A stretch of DNA of 46,452 nucleotides, from assembly GCA_017642485.1 (NCBI GenBank), contig JAGCPC010000132.1, forward strand, positions 1 through 46,452. The letters are read 5' to 3'. The stretch's first letter is position 1; each line of letters opens with the position of its first letter. The DNA is from Prevotella sp. (lineage in GTDB: Bacteria; Bacteroidota; Bacteroidia; Bacteroidales; Bacteroidaceae). The position numbers and the translations under genes are program-made. The notes beneath the pieces were generated by a model, which saw only the letters and a program-made list of their open reading frames with translations, ran no database searches and was not told the origin of the DNA. Below, piece after piece: positions 25,781 through 34,465 of this stretch.

Positions 25781-27256
25781 ATGAACAAGACTATTCTAAA
25801 ATTTGCCTATTGCGCAGTTGCAGTAACATTATTTACTGCTTGTTCTTCAGAAGACGGCTTCTATGACCAAGCTAAGAAGGACAGATTGGATTACGGACTC
25901 AACGTCGGTGGTGAAGAGTTAAAGATTGGCGCCGGTACTACACAGGCTTCTGGTGAGACAGAAATCAACACGGCAGAGTCAACAGACTTAGCTTTCTCTG
26001 GCGTAGCATCTAAGGCTGGTGCCATCAATTCCAACGAGACAACGAAGGCTTTCACTATCAAGGACCAGAAGGTTGGTGTCTTCATGCTTGCCAAGGGTAT
26101 CATTCCAGACAACGACTATTCTGACGTGACATGGGAACATGTAAACTGGGCTAACCACGGTAGTCCGGTAGAGATTGCTAACATCGGAACATACGTTGAC
26201 CAGTGGTCAGCACCGGTATGGAACCAGGCAGCCAATGTCAACATGTTCGATGCAAGCGGTACGGAGACTACTACCATCGCTGACGGAGTAACTTCTTCAC
26301 TGGCATTTATCGGTGAACAGCCTTACTATCCAATAGGCAACTACTGCAGCTACAACCTCTATGGCTACTATCCTCTGCAGTCTCTCTCAGACCAGAATGC
26401 CAAGGTTGACAAGTCTAAGCTGGTAGTGACAATACCAGTGTCAGGTCAGGATGAAGTGCTGTGGGGACGTGCTTCCTACAGTCAGGAGGATGTTGCAGGC
26501 ACTAACATACAGTGGTTCACACCAGGTGAGGCAACAGGCATCACCTATGACGGCAAGGAGATAACCGACTTTACAAAGTACGGCTACTCAGCAAAGTTCT
26601 TCCGTTTCTCTCCTTTCCGTACTAACGACGGAACTGACGTGTCCATCGCACCTACGATGAAGTTCAAGCACAAGATGATCATGCTGAAGTTCGACGTCAT
26701 TGCTGGCGGTACTCCTATTGACCATGCAGTTGAGGACCAGAACTACGACCGTGCTTACAATACAACCGTATCAGGTCTTACTATCGACAATGCTCCTGAG
26801 AGCATCGACCTCGTGATAGCTGACCTTAGCGGTCCTGCAAATGAGGGTAAGGTGACAGTTTCTGAGGGAACAAAGTCTATCGCCATCGCTGGTTCTGCAA
26901 CACCAGCAAAGGGTGATGACGGCAAGCCAAAGCGCGTATCAGTGCAGAACAACGGTGAGGATGCATATGTCATTCTCCCTGCTGCAGCGGCAAACACCTA
27001 TAGCCTCAGTCTTACTCTGACGGATAACAATTACACTCCTGCTACAACAAAGACAATCGCCGTTCCTCTCTCTCTGAAGACAAAGAACAACTTCGAGGAG
27101 GGCAAGATATACCGTCTTATCCTTAAGATATGGAACCTGGAGCCTCTGAAACTTGACGCTTCACTCGACGCATGGGAGGAGATTGACGCAACAGAGGAGA
27201 ACTGGCAGAAGTATCCTTTCGTAACAGAGGGTGACCATACTATCCCTGTACACTAA
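25781..27256 (+). CDS. Fimbrillin family lipoprotein, pilin 4 (possible major subunit)
   Basis: The 491-residue lipoprotein has Cys21 in Phe-Thr-Ala-Cys, a longer pro-region of 57 residues, and the candidate cleavage motif Ser77-Lys78-Ala79. The Val-Gly-Val-Phe-Met-Leu-Ala strand follows at about 97-104 and His-Lys-Met-Ile-Met-Leu-Lys-Phe at about 297. The gene is preceded by the largest gap (82 bases) among the pilin genes, which leaves room for its own promoter or RNA-processing site, as expected of an abundant subunit. Calling it the major subunit is inference. Confidence 0.78.
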   Translation: MNKTILKFAYCAVAVTLFTACSSEDGFYDQAKKDRLDYGLNVGGEELKIGAGTTQASGETEINTAESTDLAFSGVASKAGAINSNETTKAFTIKDQKVGVFMLAKGIIPDNDYSDVTWEHVNWANHGSPVEIANIGTYVDQWSAPVWNQAANVNMFDASGTETTTIADGVTSSLAFIGEQPYYPIGNYCSYNLYGYYPLQSLSDQNAKVDKSKLVVTIPVSGQDEVLWGRASYSQEDVAGTNIQWFTPGEATGITYDGKEITDFTKYGYSAKFFRFSPFRTNDGTDVSIAPTMKFKHKMIMLKFDVIAGGTPIDHAVEDQNYDRAYNTTVSGLTIDNAPESIDLVIADLSGPANEGKVTVSEGTKSIAIAGSATPAKGDDGKPKRVSVQNNGEDAYVILPAAAANTYSLSLTLTDNNYTPATTKTIAVPLSLKTKNNFEEGKIYRLILKIWNLEPLKLDASLDAWEEIDATEENWQKYPFVTEGDHTIPVH

Positions 27257-27326
27257 TAATTGTAAGAAAAAAAAGAATTCCGAAAAATAGTTGTTTCATA
27301 TTCCTGAAAAACTTGTAACTGTAAAT

Positions 27327-27893
27327 ATGAGGAATAAATTCCTGCTCATAATAGCAATGACGATGATGTTTGCTGCGAGGTCGTCGGCACAGATGATAGC
27401 GGTAAACACCGACGTTGCAATGGATGCCTGCATGGCACCGTCTCTTGGCGTGGAACTGACCTTGGGCAAGAAGTCAACACTCAACATCAACGGCTTGTAT
27501 GCCGCCAATATGCTGGGTAAGGACATACGCATTGCTGCCGTTCAGCCTGAATGGCGTGTGTATATCTCTGGCCGTCCAATGTTCCACCACTATGTCGGTG
27601 CAATAGGATTGCTCTCTTCTTACAAATTCTCGCACCTGGCTGGCAAGGTCTATGATGGCGATGCTGGTGGCTTGGGTCTGTCATACGGTTATGTATGGCC
27701 TGTCACCCAGAGGCTTCTCATCGATTTCCATACCAGTCTCGGTCTCGTATTCTATCATCAGAAGGAATACTTCGTAGGCGATGACTACGACAATCACTAC
27801 ACCAACGAGGAGGGTAACCCCTATGCCAACGCACATGGCTCATTGCTCATGCCATTGCGTATAGGTGTATCTGTTTCATATATTCTAAAATAG
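27327..27893 (+). CDS. DUF3575-like outer membrane protein, short form
   Basis: The 188-residue protein is counted from the ATG at 27327, which starts a clean signal peptide ending Arg-Ser-Ser-Ala-Gln near residue 22. A TTG-started extension to 27291 is not needed. The mature part is beta-rich with alternating aromatic residues, compatible with a small eight-strand barrel, and it resembles the DUF3575 family like the first gene of the operon but without the helical tail. It probably belongs to the outer-membrane part of the pilus machinery. It lies 70 bases after pilin 4 and 13 bases before the OmpA-like gene. Confidence 0.65.
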   Translation: MRNKFLLIIAMTMMFAARSSAQMIAVNTDVAMDACMAPSLGVELTLGKKSTLNINGLYAANMLGKDIRIAAVQPEWRVYISGRPMFHHYVGAIGLLSSYKFSHLAGKVYDGDAGGLGLSYGYVWPVTQRLLIDFHTSLGLVFYHQKEYFVGDDYDNHYTNEEGNPYANAHGSLLMPLRIGVSVSYILK

Positions 27894-27906
27894 TGACTAT
27901 AAAGTA

Positions 27907-30483
27907 ATGAAGATATTCAAGTGCATAATATTGTTCCTCCTGCTGGGTTTGGGCAGTGTCTCTGCCCAGAATGACGCGCTCGATGCTGCCGTAAGTGTAG
28001 TATTTGAGACTGCAGGCACGAAGGAATACCGTCAGGTGCAGTATGCCGTGTTCAAGACAGAGCACAAGGCGAACGTAGTGATGGATGCCTTGCAGGAGGC
28101 ACTTGTCCTTCAGCGAGGCGACAAGGGAGCTATCGTGCTGACAGCGTGGGACGATGCCTGCGTTAAGCAGAAGGTAAAGTTCCGTCAGTCACGCGGTAAC
28201 GGTGAATTCAAGGTTCATGCATATCCCGATATGGCAATCCTCGTATGCTCCTATCTTCCCGATGACGAGCTTACGATTGAGGATGCACGCATGGCGGTGA
28301 TAACGCTCAAGTCAGGACAGACAGAATACGAGCATATCTTCAAGACGAAGATGGATCAGGGCTCTCACAACATCAGCAACGTCGATGTCCTCGGCGTCAA
28401 CCGTGATACCATCAGTATTACAGCGGCACCTGCCATTGACGATGGAAAGAACATGTATTTCAAGATACACCTTGAACTGCCTCCAGGCTATGGTAACGAG
28501 AAGGCGCGCCTCATAGTGCAGCCTGCTGCCGTTGACTGTCTTACCGAGGACACCGTTGACTATGTCAGCGGTCTCGTGATGGAGGGTCCCGACTATCACA
28601 AGACACAGAACAAGCGTATGCTGTTCAACTATATGAAGTACGACAAGGTGGCTTATGCATACGTTGACAAACCAATGTATTCCGATGAGAAGGTATATCT
28701 CGATACCACCCTCGTATATCAGAAACCCAATAGAAAGAAGACATACAAGATACCTTACACGGTACAGATAGCAGACCTCAACCACATCTACTTCAACCGT
28801 ACCGCCGCCACGGGCTCTTGTAACTCAAAGAATATTTTCAAGTTCCTCGATCTCGGCATTGCGTCGGCAAAGATGAATATTGACGAGTTCCGCGTGGATG
28901 CCGAGAGTAACTATGACACGAAGAATCAGGATCTCAGGTTGAAGTTCCTTGTGGGTAAGTCAGAGCTTACCACCGACTCTACAAACGTGGTTCAGCTCAA
29001 TGAACTTGTGAAAGAGTTGCGCTCCTACGGTGAAACCCTCATGGAGGTCAATGTTGCTGCAACGGCATCTCCAGAAGGTGGTCTGGAAGCAAACCGCCGA
29101 CTTGCCGCAGAACGTACACGCGTTGCTGTTGCTAAGGTACGTCAGTATCTCGGCAATGTGGATATAGCCTTCCACACCGCAGTACCCCGTGTTTGCACAT
29201 GGGAGGATGTGGCACACGAACTTGAGATGACAGGAAACACTGGACTGGCTGACCAGGTGCGCGCCAAGATGGGTGCCGGCGGTTATGGCGGTGATGCTGA
29301 GATAGCACAGATGGATGGCTACGATGTCTTCATCGTTCCTATACTTGAGAAATTGCGTATGATGCGCGTCACATACCGCTATGAGCGTGAGCACGTAATG
29401 GATGCACAGGAGGTTACCGCAGCCTACTACGCACGTAAGCGCGACTTGCTGCAGGGCAAGGGCAAGGATCTCTCTGACGGTGACTACTACAACCTCTTCA
29501 ACTGTATTACCGACTCTCTGGAGCAGGATACGCTGACCATGCTGGCATACCGTCATGTCACACAGCGCGGTGGTTATGAGCAGATAAAGTTCTCTATGTA
29601 CGTTGCCAACCGCATGGCAATGCTCAATCAGAAGCAGGGCAAGCCCGACTCACGCGTACTCGACCCATTTATCAACAAGCGTCTGCGTGCTGTTACCACA
29701 CGTGAGATGAACGATAAGGCACAGAAGAACCGTCGTGAGATACTCATCAACCAGATTATCACCTATTTCCAGCAGGAAGAGCGTGATAGCGCACTGAGTT
29801 TCTGTGACTATTGGTTTGGCAACGACCAAGACGAGAAGGTGGAGCGACTCAAGAAGTACATCACCTTCAAGGAAGGTTTCGTAAAGTATGCCACCCATCA
29901 GCTCTCACCAGCTGAGGAGAAGGAGGTGCTCGATGCCATGAACTTCGTCATATCATGTGCTCCTGACAACAAGGCTGTGATATACACGGAGGCACGCGAT
30001 ATCCTCAACGTACCTTACACCGTTTGTCTCGGACTCATAAATGAGATGGCCGACGAGAACCCGAAGAAATGGTATCTGCGCGGCATACTCGAGGCTGACA
30101 ACGAGGAGAAGCGTATCAACGACCGTCACAAGGCAGACTATATCCCTAACTACCTCGCGTTCTTTGACCATTCTTTCGAACTTGAACCTTCTTACAAGTG
30201 GCTCTATTTCAACGATGGCCAGATAAGCGACGAACTGCGTGAGAAGTATAAGTGGAGTAAGCGCAAGAGACAGAAGTACCGTGATATATTCTCACGTCTC
30301 GTGGTACTTTCAGAAAACGCACGCCAGTCTCAGAACGAGGACGTGCTTGAGATAAGCGGTGACGACGATATCGATGAAAACGGCGAGACGACGGCTGATG
30401 CCATTGAGGGCATTGGTACCGTTGACGTGCCTGCCGCCAACGAAACTTCACCAGCAGCAACTACACCAGAGACAAACAAGTAA
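27907..30483 (+). CDS. DUF3868-like / OmpA-like fimbria-associated envelope protein
   Basis: The 858-residue exported protein has a signal peptide ending Val-Ser-Ala-Gln near residue 21. Residues about 25-310 are beta-rich. An OmpA-like segment at about 341-415 has Leu-x-Phe-x-x-Gly-Lys-Ser, an Asn-rich middle, and the Arg-Arg-Leu-Ala-Ala-Glu-Arg helix typical of peptidoglycan-binding OmpA domains. The C-terminal half (about 460-800) is helical with TPR-like character, and the last 50 residues are acidic and disordered. It likely ties the pilus base to the cell wall. The DUF3868 assignment is from layout and neighbourhood, not from a search. Confidence 0.6.
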   Translation: MKIFKCIILFLLLGLGSVSAQNDALDAAVSVVFETAGTKEYRQVQYAVFKTEHKANVVMDALQEALVLQRGDKGAIVLTAWDDACVKQKVKFRQSRGNGEFKVHAYPDMAILVCSYLPDDELTIEDARMAVITLKSGQTEYEHIFKTKMDQGSHNISNVDVLGVNRDTISITAAPAIDDGKNMYFKIHLELPPGYGNEKARLIVQPAAVDCLTEDTVDYVSGLVMEGPDYHKTQNKRMLFNYMKYDKVAYAYVDKPMYSDEKVYLDTTLVYQKPNRKKTYKIPYTVQIADLNHIYFNRTAATGSCNSKNIFKFLDLGIASAKMNIDEFRVDAESNYDTKNQDLRLKFLVGKSELTTDSTNVVQLNELVKELRSYGETLMEVNVAATASPEGGLEANRRLAAERTRVAVAKVRQYLGNVDIAFHTAVPRVCTWEDVAHELEMTGNTGLADQVRAKMGAGGYGGDAEIAQMDGYDVFIVPILEKLRMMRVTYRYEREHVMDAQEVTAAYYARKRDLLQGKGKDLSDGDYYNLFNCITDSLEQDTLTMLAYRHVTQRGGYEQIKFSMYVANRMAMLNQKQGKPDSRVLDPFINKRLRAVTTREMNDKAQKNRREILINQIITYFQQEERDSALSFCDYWFGNDQDEKVERLKKYITFKEGFVKYATHQLSPAEEKEVLDAMNFVISCAPDNKAVIYTEARDILNVPYTVCLGLINEMADENPKKWYLRGILEADNEEKRINDRHKADYIPNYLAFFDHSFELEPSYKWLYFNDGQISDELREKYKWSKRKRQKYRDIFSRLVVLSENARQSQNEDVLEISGDDDIDENGETTADAIEGIGTVDVPAANETSPAATTPETNK

Positions 30484-30490
30484 CTGAAGA

Positions 30491-32749
30491 ATGAAACTGA
30501 AGATATATATAGCGTCAATACTATGTACCCTCCTCCCATCCATTGCGATGGGACAGGGCATGCGTCAGCAGGATATCGATCCCCTCGATACCCTTGACGA
30601 GGAAGAACTGCAGGCTATCCGAGACACCGTACAGTTGCCACGTCGCAACATGGCAAAGTACAAGACCGACCAGATAGACCTCAAGGAATACGTGCTCAAC
30701 GACCGTTATTCTCCCTCCCATCATACCTTTGACCATCATTGGTATGACCACCTCTATGTGGGAGCTGGTATGGGATTCTCCAAGATTGTTCCCCAGAATG
30801 ACGACTATCGTTTCAAGACGATGACACAACTCAACCTGCATGTGGGTAAGCAGTTTACCAAGCGTCACGCCCTGCGTCTCTCGCTCGGTGGCGGTTGGGG
30901 CTACCAGCAGTATAAGGAGCTGTGGCTTGCTCAGGCATCTGCAAAACTTGACTATTTGTTCAACCTCTCCACTCAGTTCTTCGGCTACAACCCCGCACGC
31001 CGTGTCGAAACATCTCTCATGTTTGGCGTAGGAGGCAACTATACATGGATGAAGGACAGTGAGAAGCAGCTCGCTCCCGAAGCCCACTTCGGTGTGCAGC
31101 TGAAGTGTTTCACAGGTCCGCTTGGCACCATTAACCTCGAGCCATACGTAGGTATAGGCTCCGACAAGATGGACCTCTCTGGCACTCGTAACTGGCATGG
31201 TTACGACATCTTCTACGGAGTCAACGTCAACTATTCCTTTTTTTTCGTAGATAATCTGTCAAAGGAAGCGCGTCTGCAGCTGCTCCAGTCACGCATGGCA
31301 GATGATCGTCTGGTTACGCCTCAGACGCTTGAAAAATGGCGCACACCATGGTTTGTTGAAGCAGCAATGGGCCCTGTAGTGTCATCTTCCGACTATCTCA
31401 GTAGAGGTAAGACGATGGGACATCAGGTGTCGCTCGGCGTGGGTAGATGGCTGTCGCCCGTTATGGGTTTCCGTCTCTCTGCCATCAGTCGTTCCACAAA
31501 GTGGTATGAAGAGACCGTTGAGCGCACGGCAGTGGAGTCCACCAACTATCCCGCATCATATAACAAGCATTATATCAGCGGACGCATCGAGGCTCTCCTC
31601 AATCCGTTTGGCTTCTTCCGTTCATTCAGGTGGGACGCACCTTATGGTGCTTACCTTACCTTCGGCACAGAGTTTGGTATGCTCACACAGTACAAGCCTA
31701 ACGAGGATAAGACCCGCGTTCACAGCGAGGCTTACGGTGTAGGTGTCCATCTGTGGGGCAAACTCACGGAGGATCTCCAGGCGTTCATCGAGCCACGTTA
31801 TACCTATAATGTATATACCGTACCCTACAACAACGTTAAGATGCGTCAGAAGTACGGCGAAAACAGTTTTGGTATCAATATAGGTCTCACCATGATGATA
31901 CGTTCAGAAAAGTTCCATGACCTCTATGAGATGGACCACACTCAGAACTATACCTATCGTCATGTTCGTGGCACACGCATCGGTGTGGCAGGCGGTCTTA
32001 GCCTGTTGCAGAAGCGTAATGCCTACTATACAGGCGGAGGCGTCAACTGGAATGGTATGGTATTTGCCGAGTACCGTTTCAATCACCTCCACTCAGTACG
32101 TTTCCATGCCGACTTCCTCAACCTCAGCAACAATCACGTACTCCCCTACACCGTTGACGGTCGTTCCATTGCTGACAACAACAACGGACTCTTCAAGGTA
32201 CAGAATCGTCTGCTCATTGGTGCTCTCAACTACGAGGTCAGCCTCACCAACCTCTGTTCTGGTCGTCTGCGTGGCAGGAAGTTTGAGCTCGAGGGCTTCA
32301 TCGGTCCTGCTGTAGGCTATCTCGTTGACCAAAAAGCCACCTATGCAGGCATCAATGACTATACAGGCAGCGATGTCAAGGCAAACCTTGTCAAGAACGA
32401 CGACGTCATGATAGGTGCCGATGCAGGTCTCAAGCTTACTACTTACGTTGGCAAGGGTTTCTCCATCTTCTTCACACCGACCATATACCTTCTCAATACT
32501 AAGAACGAACTCATAAGCTCCAACACCGTTGGTGCAGGCAAGTTCCGCCTCTACGAGACCCTCAATCTCGGTGTGCAGTACAAGGTAGGCAAGTTCCGCC
32601 TCAATCCTGAGAAAGCCAAGGTACGCCGCCTGCGCCGTCAGAAGGAGTGGACCAACAAGCAGATAGAGAAGACTCGTGCTTGGCAGGACAAGCAGCAGCT
32701 TAAGCAAGAGAAGCGCCGCGCACGCTACGAGAAGCGCAGAAGACGTTAA
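30491..32749 (+). CDS. Large outer membrane beta-barrel protein with basic tail
   Basis: The 752-residue protein has a signal peptide (cleavage near Ala-Met-Gly-Gln, residue 22). Its body seems to contain three related barrel-like segments, at about 86-275, 285-480 and 487-710, each opening with a Gly-rich strand and a motif of the type Gly-x-Gly-x-x-(Leu/Phe)-(Ser/Thr). The last 40 residues form a strongly basic helix rich in Arg, Lys and Gln. Start is 7 bases after the preceding stop. It is the best candidate in this operon for an outer-membrane pore or platform for the pilus; this is inference from position and structure. Confidence 0.6.
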   Translation: MKLKIYIASILCTLLPSIAMGQGMRQQDIDPLDTLDEEELQAIRDTVQLPRRNMAKYKTDQIDLKEYVLNDRYSPSHHTFDHHWYDHLYVGAGMGFSKIVPQNDDYRFKTMTQLNLHVGKQFTKRHALRLSLGGGWGYQQYKELWLAQASAKLDYLFNLSTQFFGYNPARRVETSLMFGVGGNYTWMKDSEKQLAPEAHFGVQLKCFTGPLGTINLEPYVGIGSDKMDLSGTRNWHGYDIFYGVNVNYSFFFVDNLSKEARLQLLQSRMADDRLVTPQTLEKWRTPWFVEAAMGPVVSSSDYLSRGKTMGHQVSLGVGRWLSPVMGFRLSAISRSTKWYEETVERTAVESTNYPASYNKHYISGRIEALLNPFGFFRSFRWDAPYGAYLTFGTEFGMLTQYKPNEDKTRVHSEAYGVGVHLWGKLTEDLQAFIEPRYTYNVYTVPYNNVKMRQKYGENSFGINIGLTMMIRSEKFHDLYEMDHTQNYTYRHVRGTRIGVAGGLSLLQKRNAYYTGGGVNWNGMVFAEYRFNHLHSVRFHADFLNLSNNHVLPYTVDGRSIADNNNGLFKVQNRLLIGALNYEVSLTNLCSGRLRGRKFELEGFIGPAVGYLVDQKATYAGINDYTGSDVKANLVKNDDVMIGADAGLKLTTYVGKGFSIFFTPTIYLLNTKNELISSNTVGAGKFRLYETLNLGVQYKVGKFRLNPEKAKVRRLRRQKEWTNKQIEKTRAWQDKQQLKQEKRRARYEKRRRR

Positions 32750-32795
32750 GAGTTAGAAATTAATAGTTAAGGGTTAAGAGCCAATATTACAAGTT

Positions 32796-34262
32796 ATGAC
32801 AAGAAAACTAATTATTGCAACACTAATCATATTTTTCAATTGTCAATTGTCAATTGTCAATACGGTAAGTGCCTATGACTATAAGGATCCCGATGCCGTA
32901 CAGGCAGCAATGGCGCTGCTCATACACCATCAGTCCACCAATGCCGACACCATCGCCAAGGAGATATCCCAGCGATTCAAGAAGAGCGCTGCCATGCAGA
33001 CAGCCCTCGGCCGTGCCTACTACCGCAACAATATGCGTGAGACCACCCGCGAGTACCTCGCCAAGGCATACAAGGCCGACTCCACCTTCGCACCAGCATA
33101 CATCCTCCATGGCGACATGTATGCCGAGTGGGCCGTTGACTCAGCATGTATCTTCTACGACAAGGCCATAGCCTGCGACTCCATGAATGCCGACGGCTAT
33201 ATACACTATGCCAATGCCATGGCGATCAAGGATATGGATAAGGCAAAGGCACGTCTTGAGGATCTGCGTCGCGTACGTCCCGACTACAATGTTGATCTTG
33301 AGATAGCCAACATCTACAACAAGCGTGGCGACGATGCCCACGCTGCCGAGGCGATGGCAAATGTCAATGTCAATAAGCTCACCATGAACCAACTCGCCAA
33401 GTACGCTCAGAACCTCTATTGGAGCAACAACGACGAGAAGGCCATCGAGATTGCCAAACTCGGTATCAAGCGTTTCCCACAGAACAAGGGCTTCAACCGT
33501 CTGTACTTCTGGAGTGCATCACGCTCCAGCGCATGGCGCATAGCCAAGGAGCAAGGCGATATTTGGTTCAATGCCACCCCTGTCGATTCACTCAACTCCA
33601 TCGACCTCTTCTGTATGGGTTCCACACAGCTCGGACTTGGTTATACCGACAAGGCATTCGAGACATGGGCAGGCATCGCCAACAAGGATGACTACTTCGC
33701 ACCCCAGATGCGTGGACAGATCACCCGTGTAGTGCGTAAGCTCGTCGATGAAAACAAGCAGCAAGGCAGATGGGCTACCGCCATCGCCATGTATGAGCGC
33801 TTCATGGCTACCTATCCATCTAAGGACCAGGCGTACCAGCTCTATCAGCTCTCCAACATATATCGCGACAAGGCAGGCGAGGAGAACGGCGAGGAGAAAG
33901 TCGCTACCATACGCAAGATGTTTGAGATCTACGAGAAGATCGAAAACGAGTATCCACGCTGGGAGAACCTCAACTACGTGCTCTATACCCATGCCCGTTG
34001 GACCTACGCATACTTTGACCGTGACAATAGCAAGAGCCTCGCACGTCCATACTACGAGAAACTCTATGAATTCCTCAGCGGCAAGGACGAGCCCACCGAT
34101 CAGGACAAGGCTATGATAGTCGAGGCGTGTCAGTACCTCGGTTCCGACTCATACTTCCAGCATCACAACCTTGCCGATGCACGAGTATGGTGGCGTCGCA
34201 TCCTCCTCTTCGATCCTGACAATGAGAATGCTAAGCAAGCCCTCGACAAGATCAAGAAGTAA
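32796..34262 (+). CDS. Exported TPR protein, last gene of the pilus operon
   Basis: The 488-residue protein has an N-terminal signal peptide ending Val-Ser-Ala near residue 26, then TPR units across most of its length. It is a paralogue of the protein at 34466: both share the block Asp-Gly-Tyr-x-x-Tyr-Ala and Arg-Pro-Asp-Tyr-x-Val-Asp-Leu. Part of the signal peptide (residues 15-22) is encoded by CAATTGT tandem repeats. It lies 46 bases after the barrel gene and is followed at 29 bases by a strong terminator, so it closes the operon. Role unknown; protein scaffolding in the periplasm is likely. Confidence 0.75.
   Translation: MTRKLIIATLIIFFNCQLSIVNTVSAYDYKDPDAVQAAMALLIHHQSTNADTIAKEISQRFKKSAAMQTALGRAYYRNNMRETTREYLAKAYKADSTFAPAYILHGDMYAEWAVDSACIFYDKAIACDSMNADGYIHYANAMAIKDMDKAKARLEDLRRVRPDYNVDLEIANIYNKRGDDAHAAEAMANVNVNKLTMNQLAKYAQNLYWSNNDEKAIEIAKLGIKRFPQNKGFNRLYFWSASRSSAWRIAKEQGDIWFNATPVDSLNSIDLFCMGSTQLGLGYTDKAFETWAGIANKDDYFAPQMRGQITRVVRKLVDENKQQGRWATAIAMYERFMATYPSKDQAYQLYQLSNIYRDKAGEENGEEKVATIRKMFEIYEKIENEYPRWENLNYVLYTHARWTYAYFDRDNSKSLARPYYEKLYEFLSGKDEPTDQDKAMIVEACQYLGSDSYFQHHNLADARVWWRRILLFDPDNENAKQALDKIKK
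32837..32861. repeat. CAATTGT tandem repeat inside a signal peptide
   Basis: Three and a half copies of CAATTGT are in frame with the TPR gene and encode residues 15-22, within the hydrophobic core of the signal peptide. Confidence 0.7.
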
Positions 34263-34290
34263 TAGGAAAACGAATATCATTCTACATAAT

Positions 34291-34326
34291 GAGCCCTGAT
34301 GTTGTGATAGCATCGGGGCTCTTTTT
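34291..34326 (+). terminator. Terminator of the pilus operon
   Basis: An 11-base-pair stem (GAGCCCTGATG with CATCGGGGCTC, one T-G pair) with a 9-base loop is followed directly by TTTTT. Confidence 0.9.
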
Positions 34327-34379
34327 GTTAAATCAGGTTAATAATAGAGGGATTGTGCCGTTTTTTGAAAAAAAATAAG

Positions 34380-34387
34380 TTACTTTG
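34380..34387 (+). promoter_or_regulatory. -7 box for the second TPR gene
   Basis: TTACTTTG is a one-mismatch match to TAnnTTTG, about 80 bases before the ATG at 34466 and after the terminator, so the TPR gene has its own transcript. Confidence 0.45.
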
Positions 34388-34465
34388 CACCAAGTAATGA
34401 CATAAACGATATATTTATATATCGGCATGACAAATAAAAAAACAAATATTTAAATAAGTAAGAAT

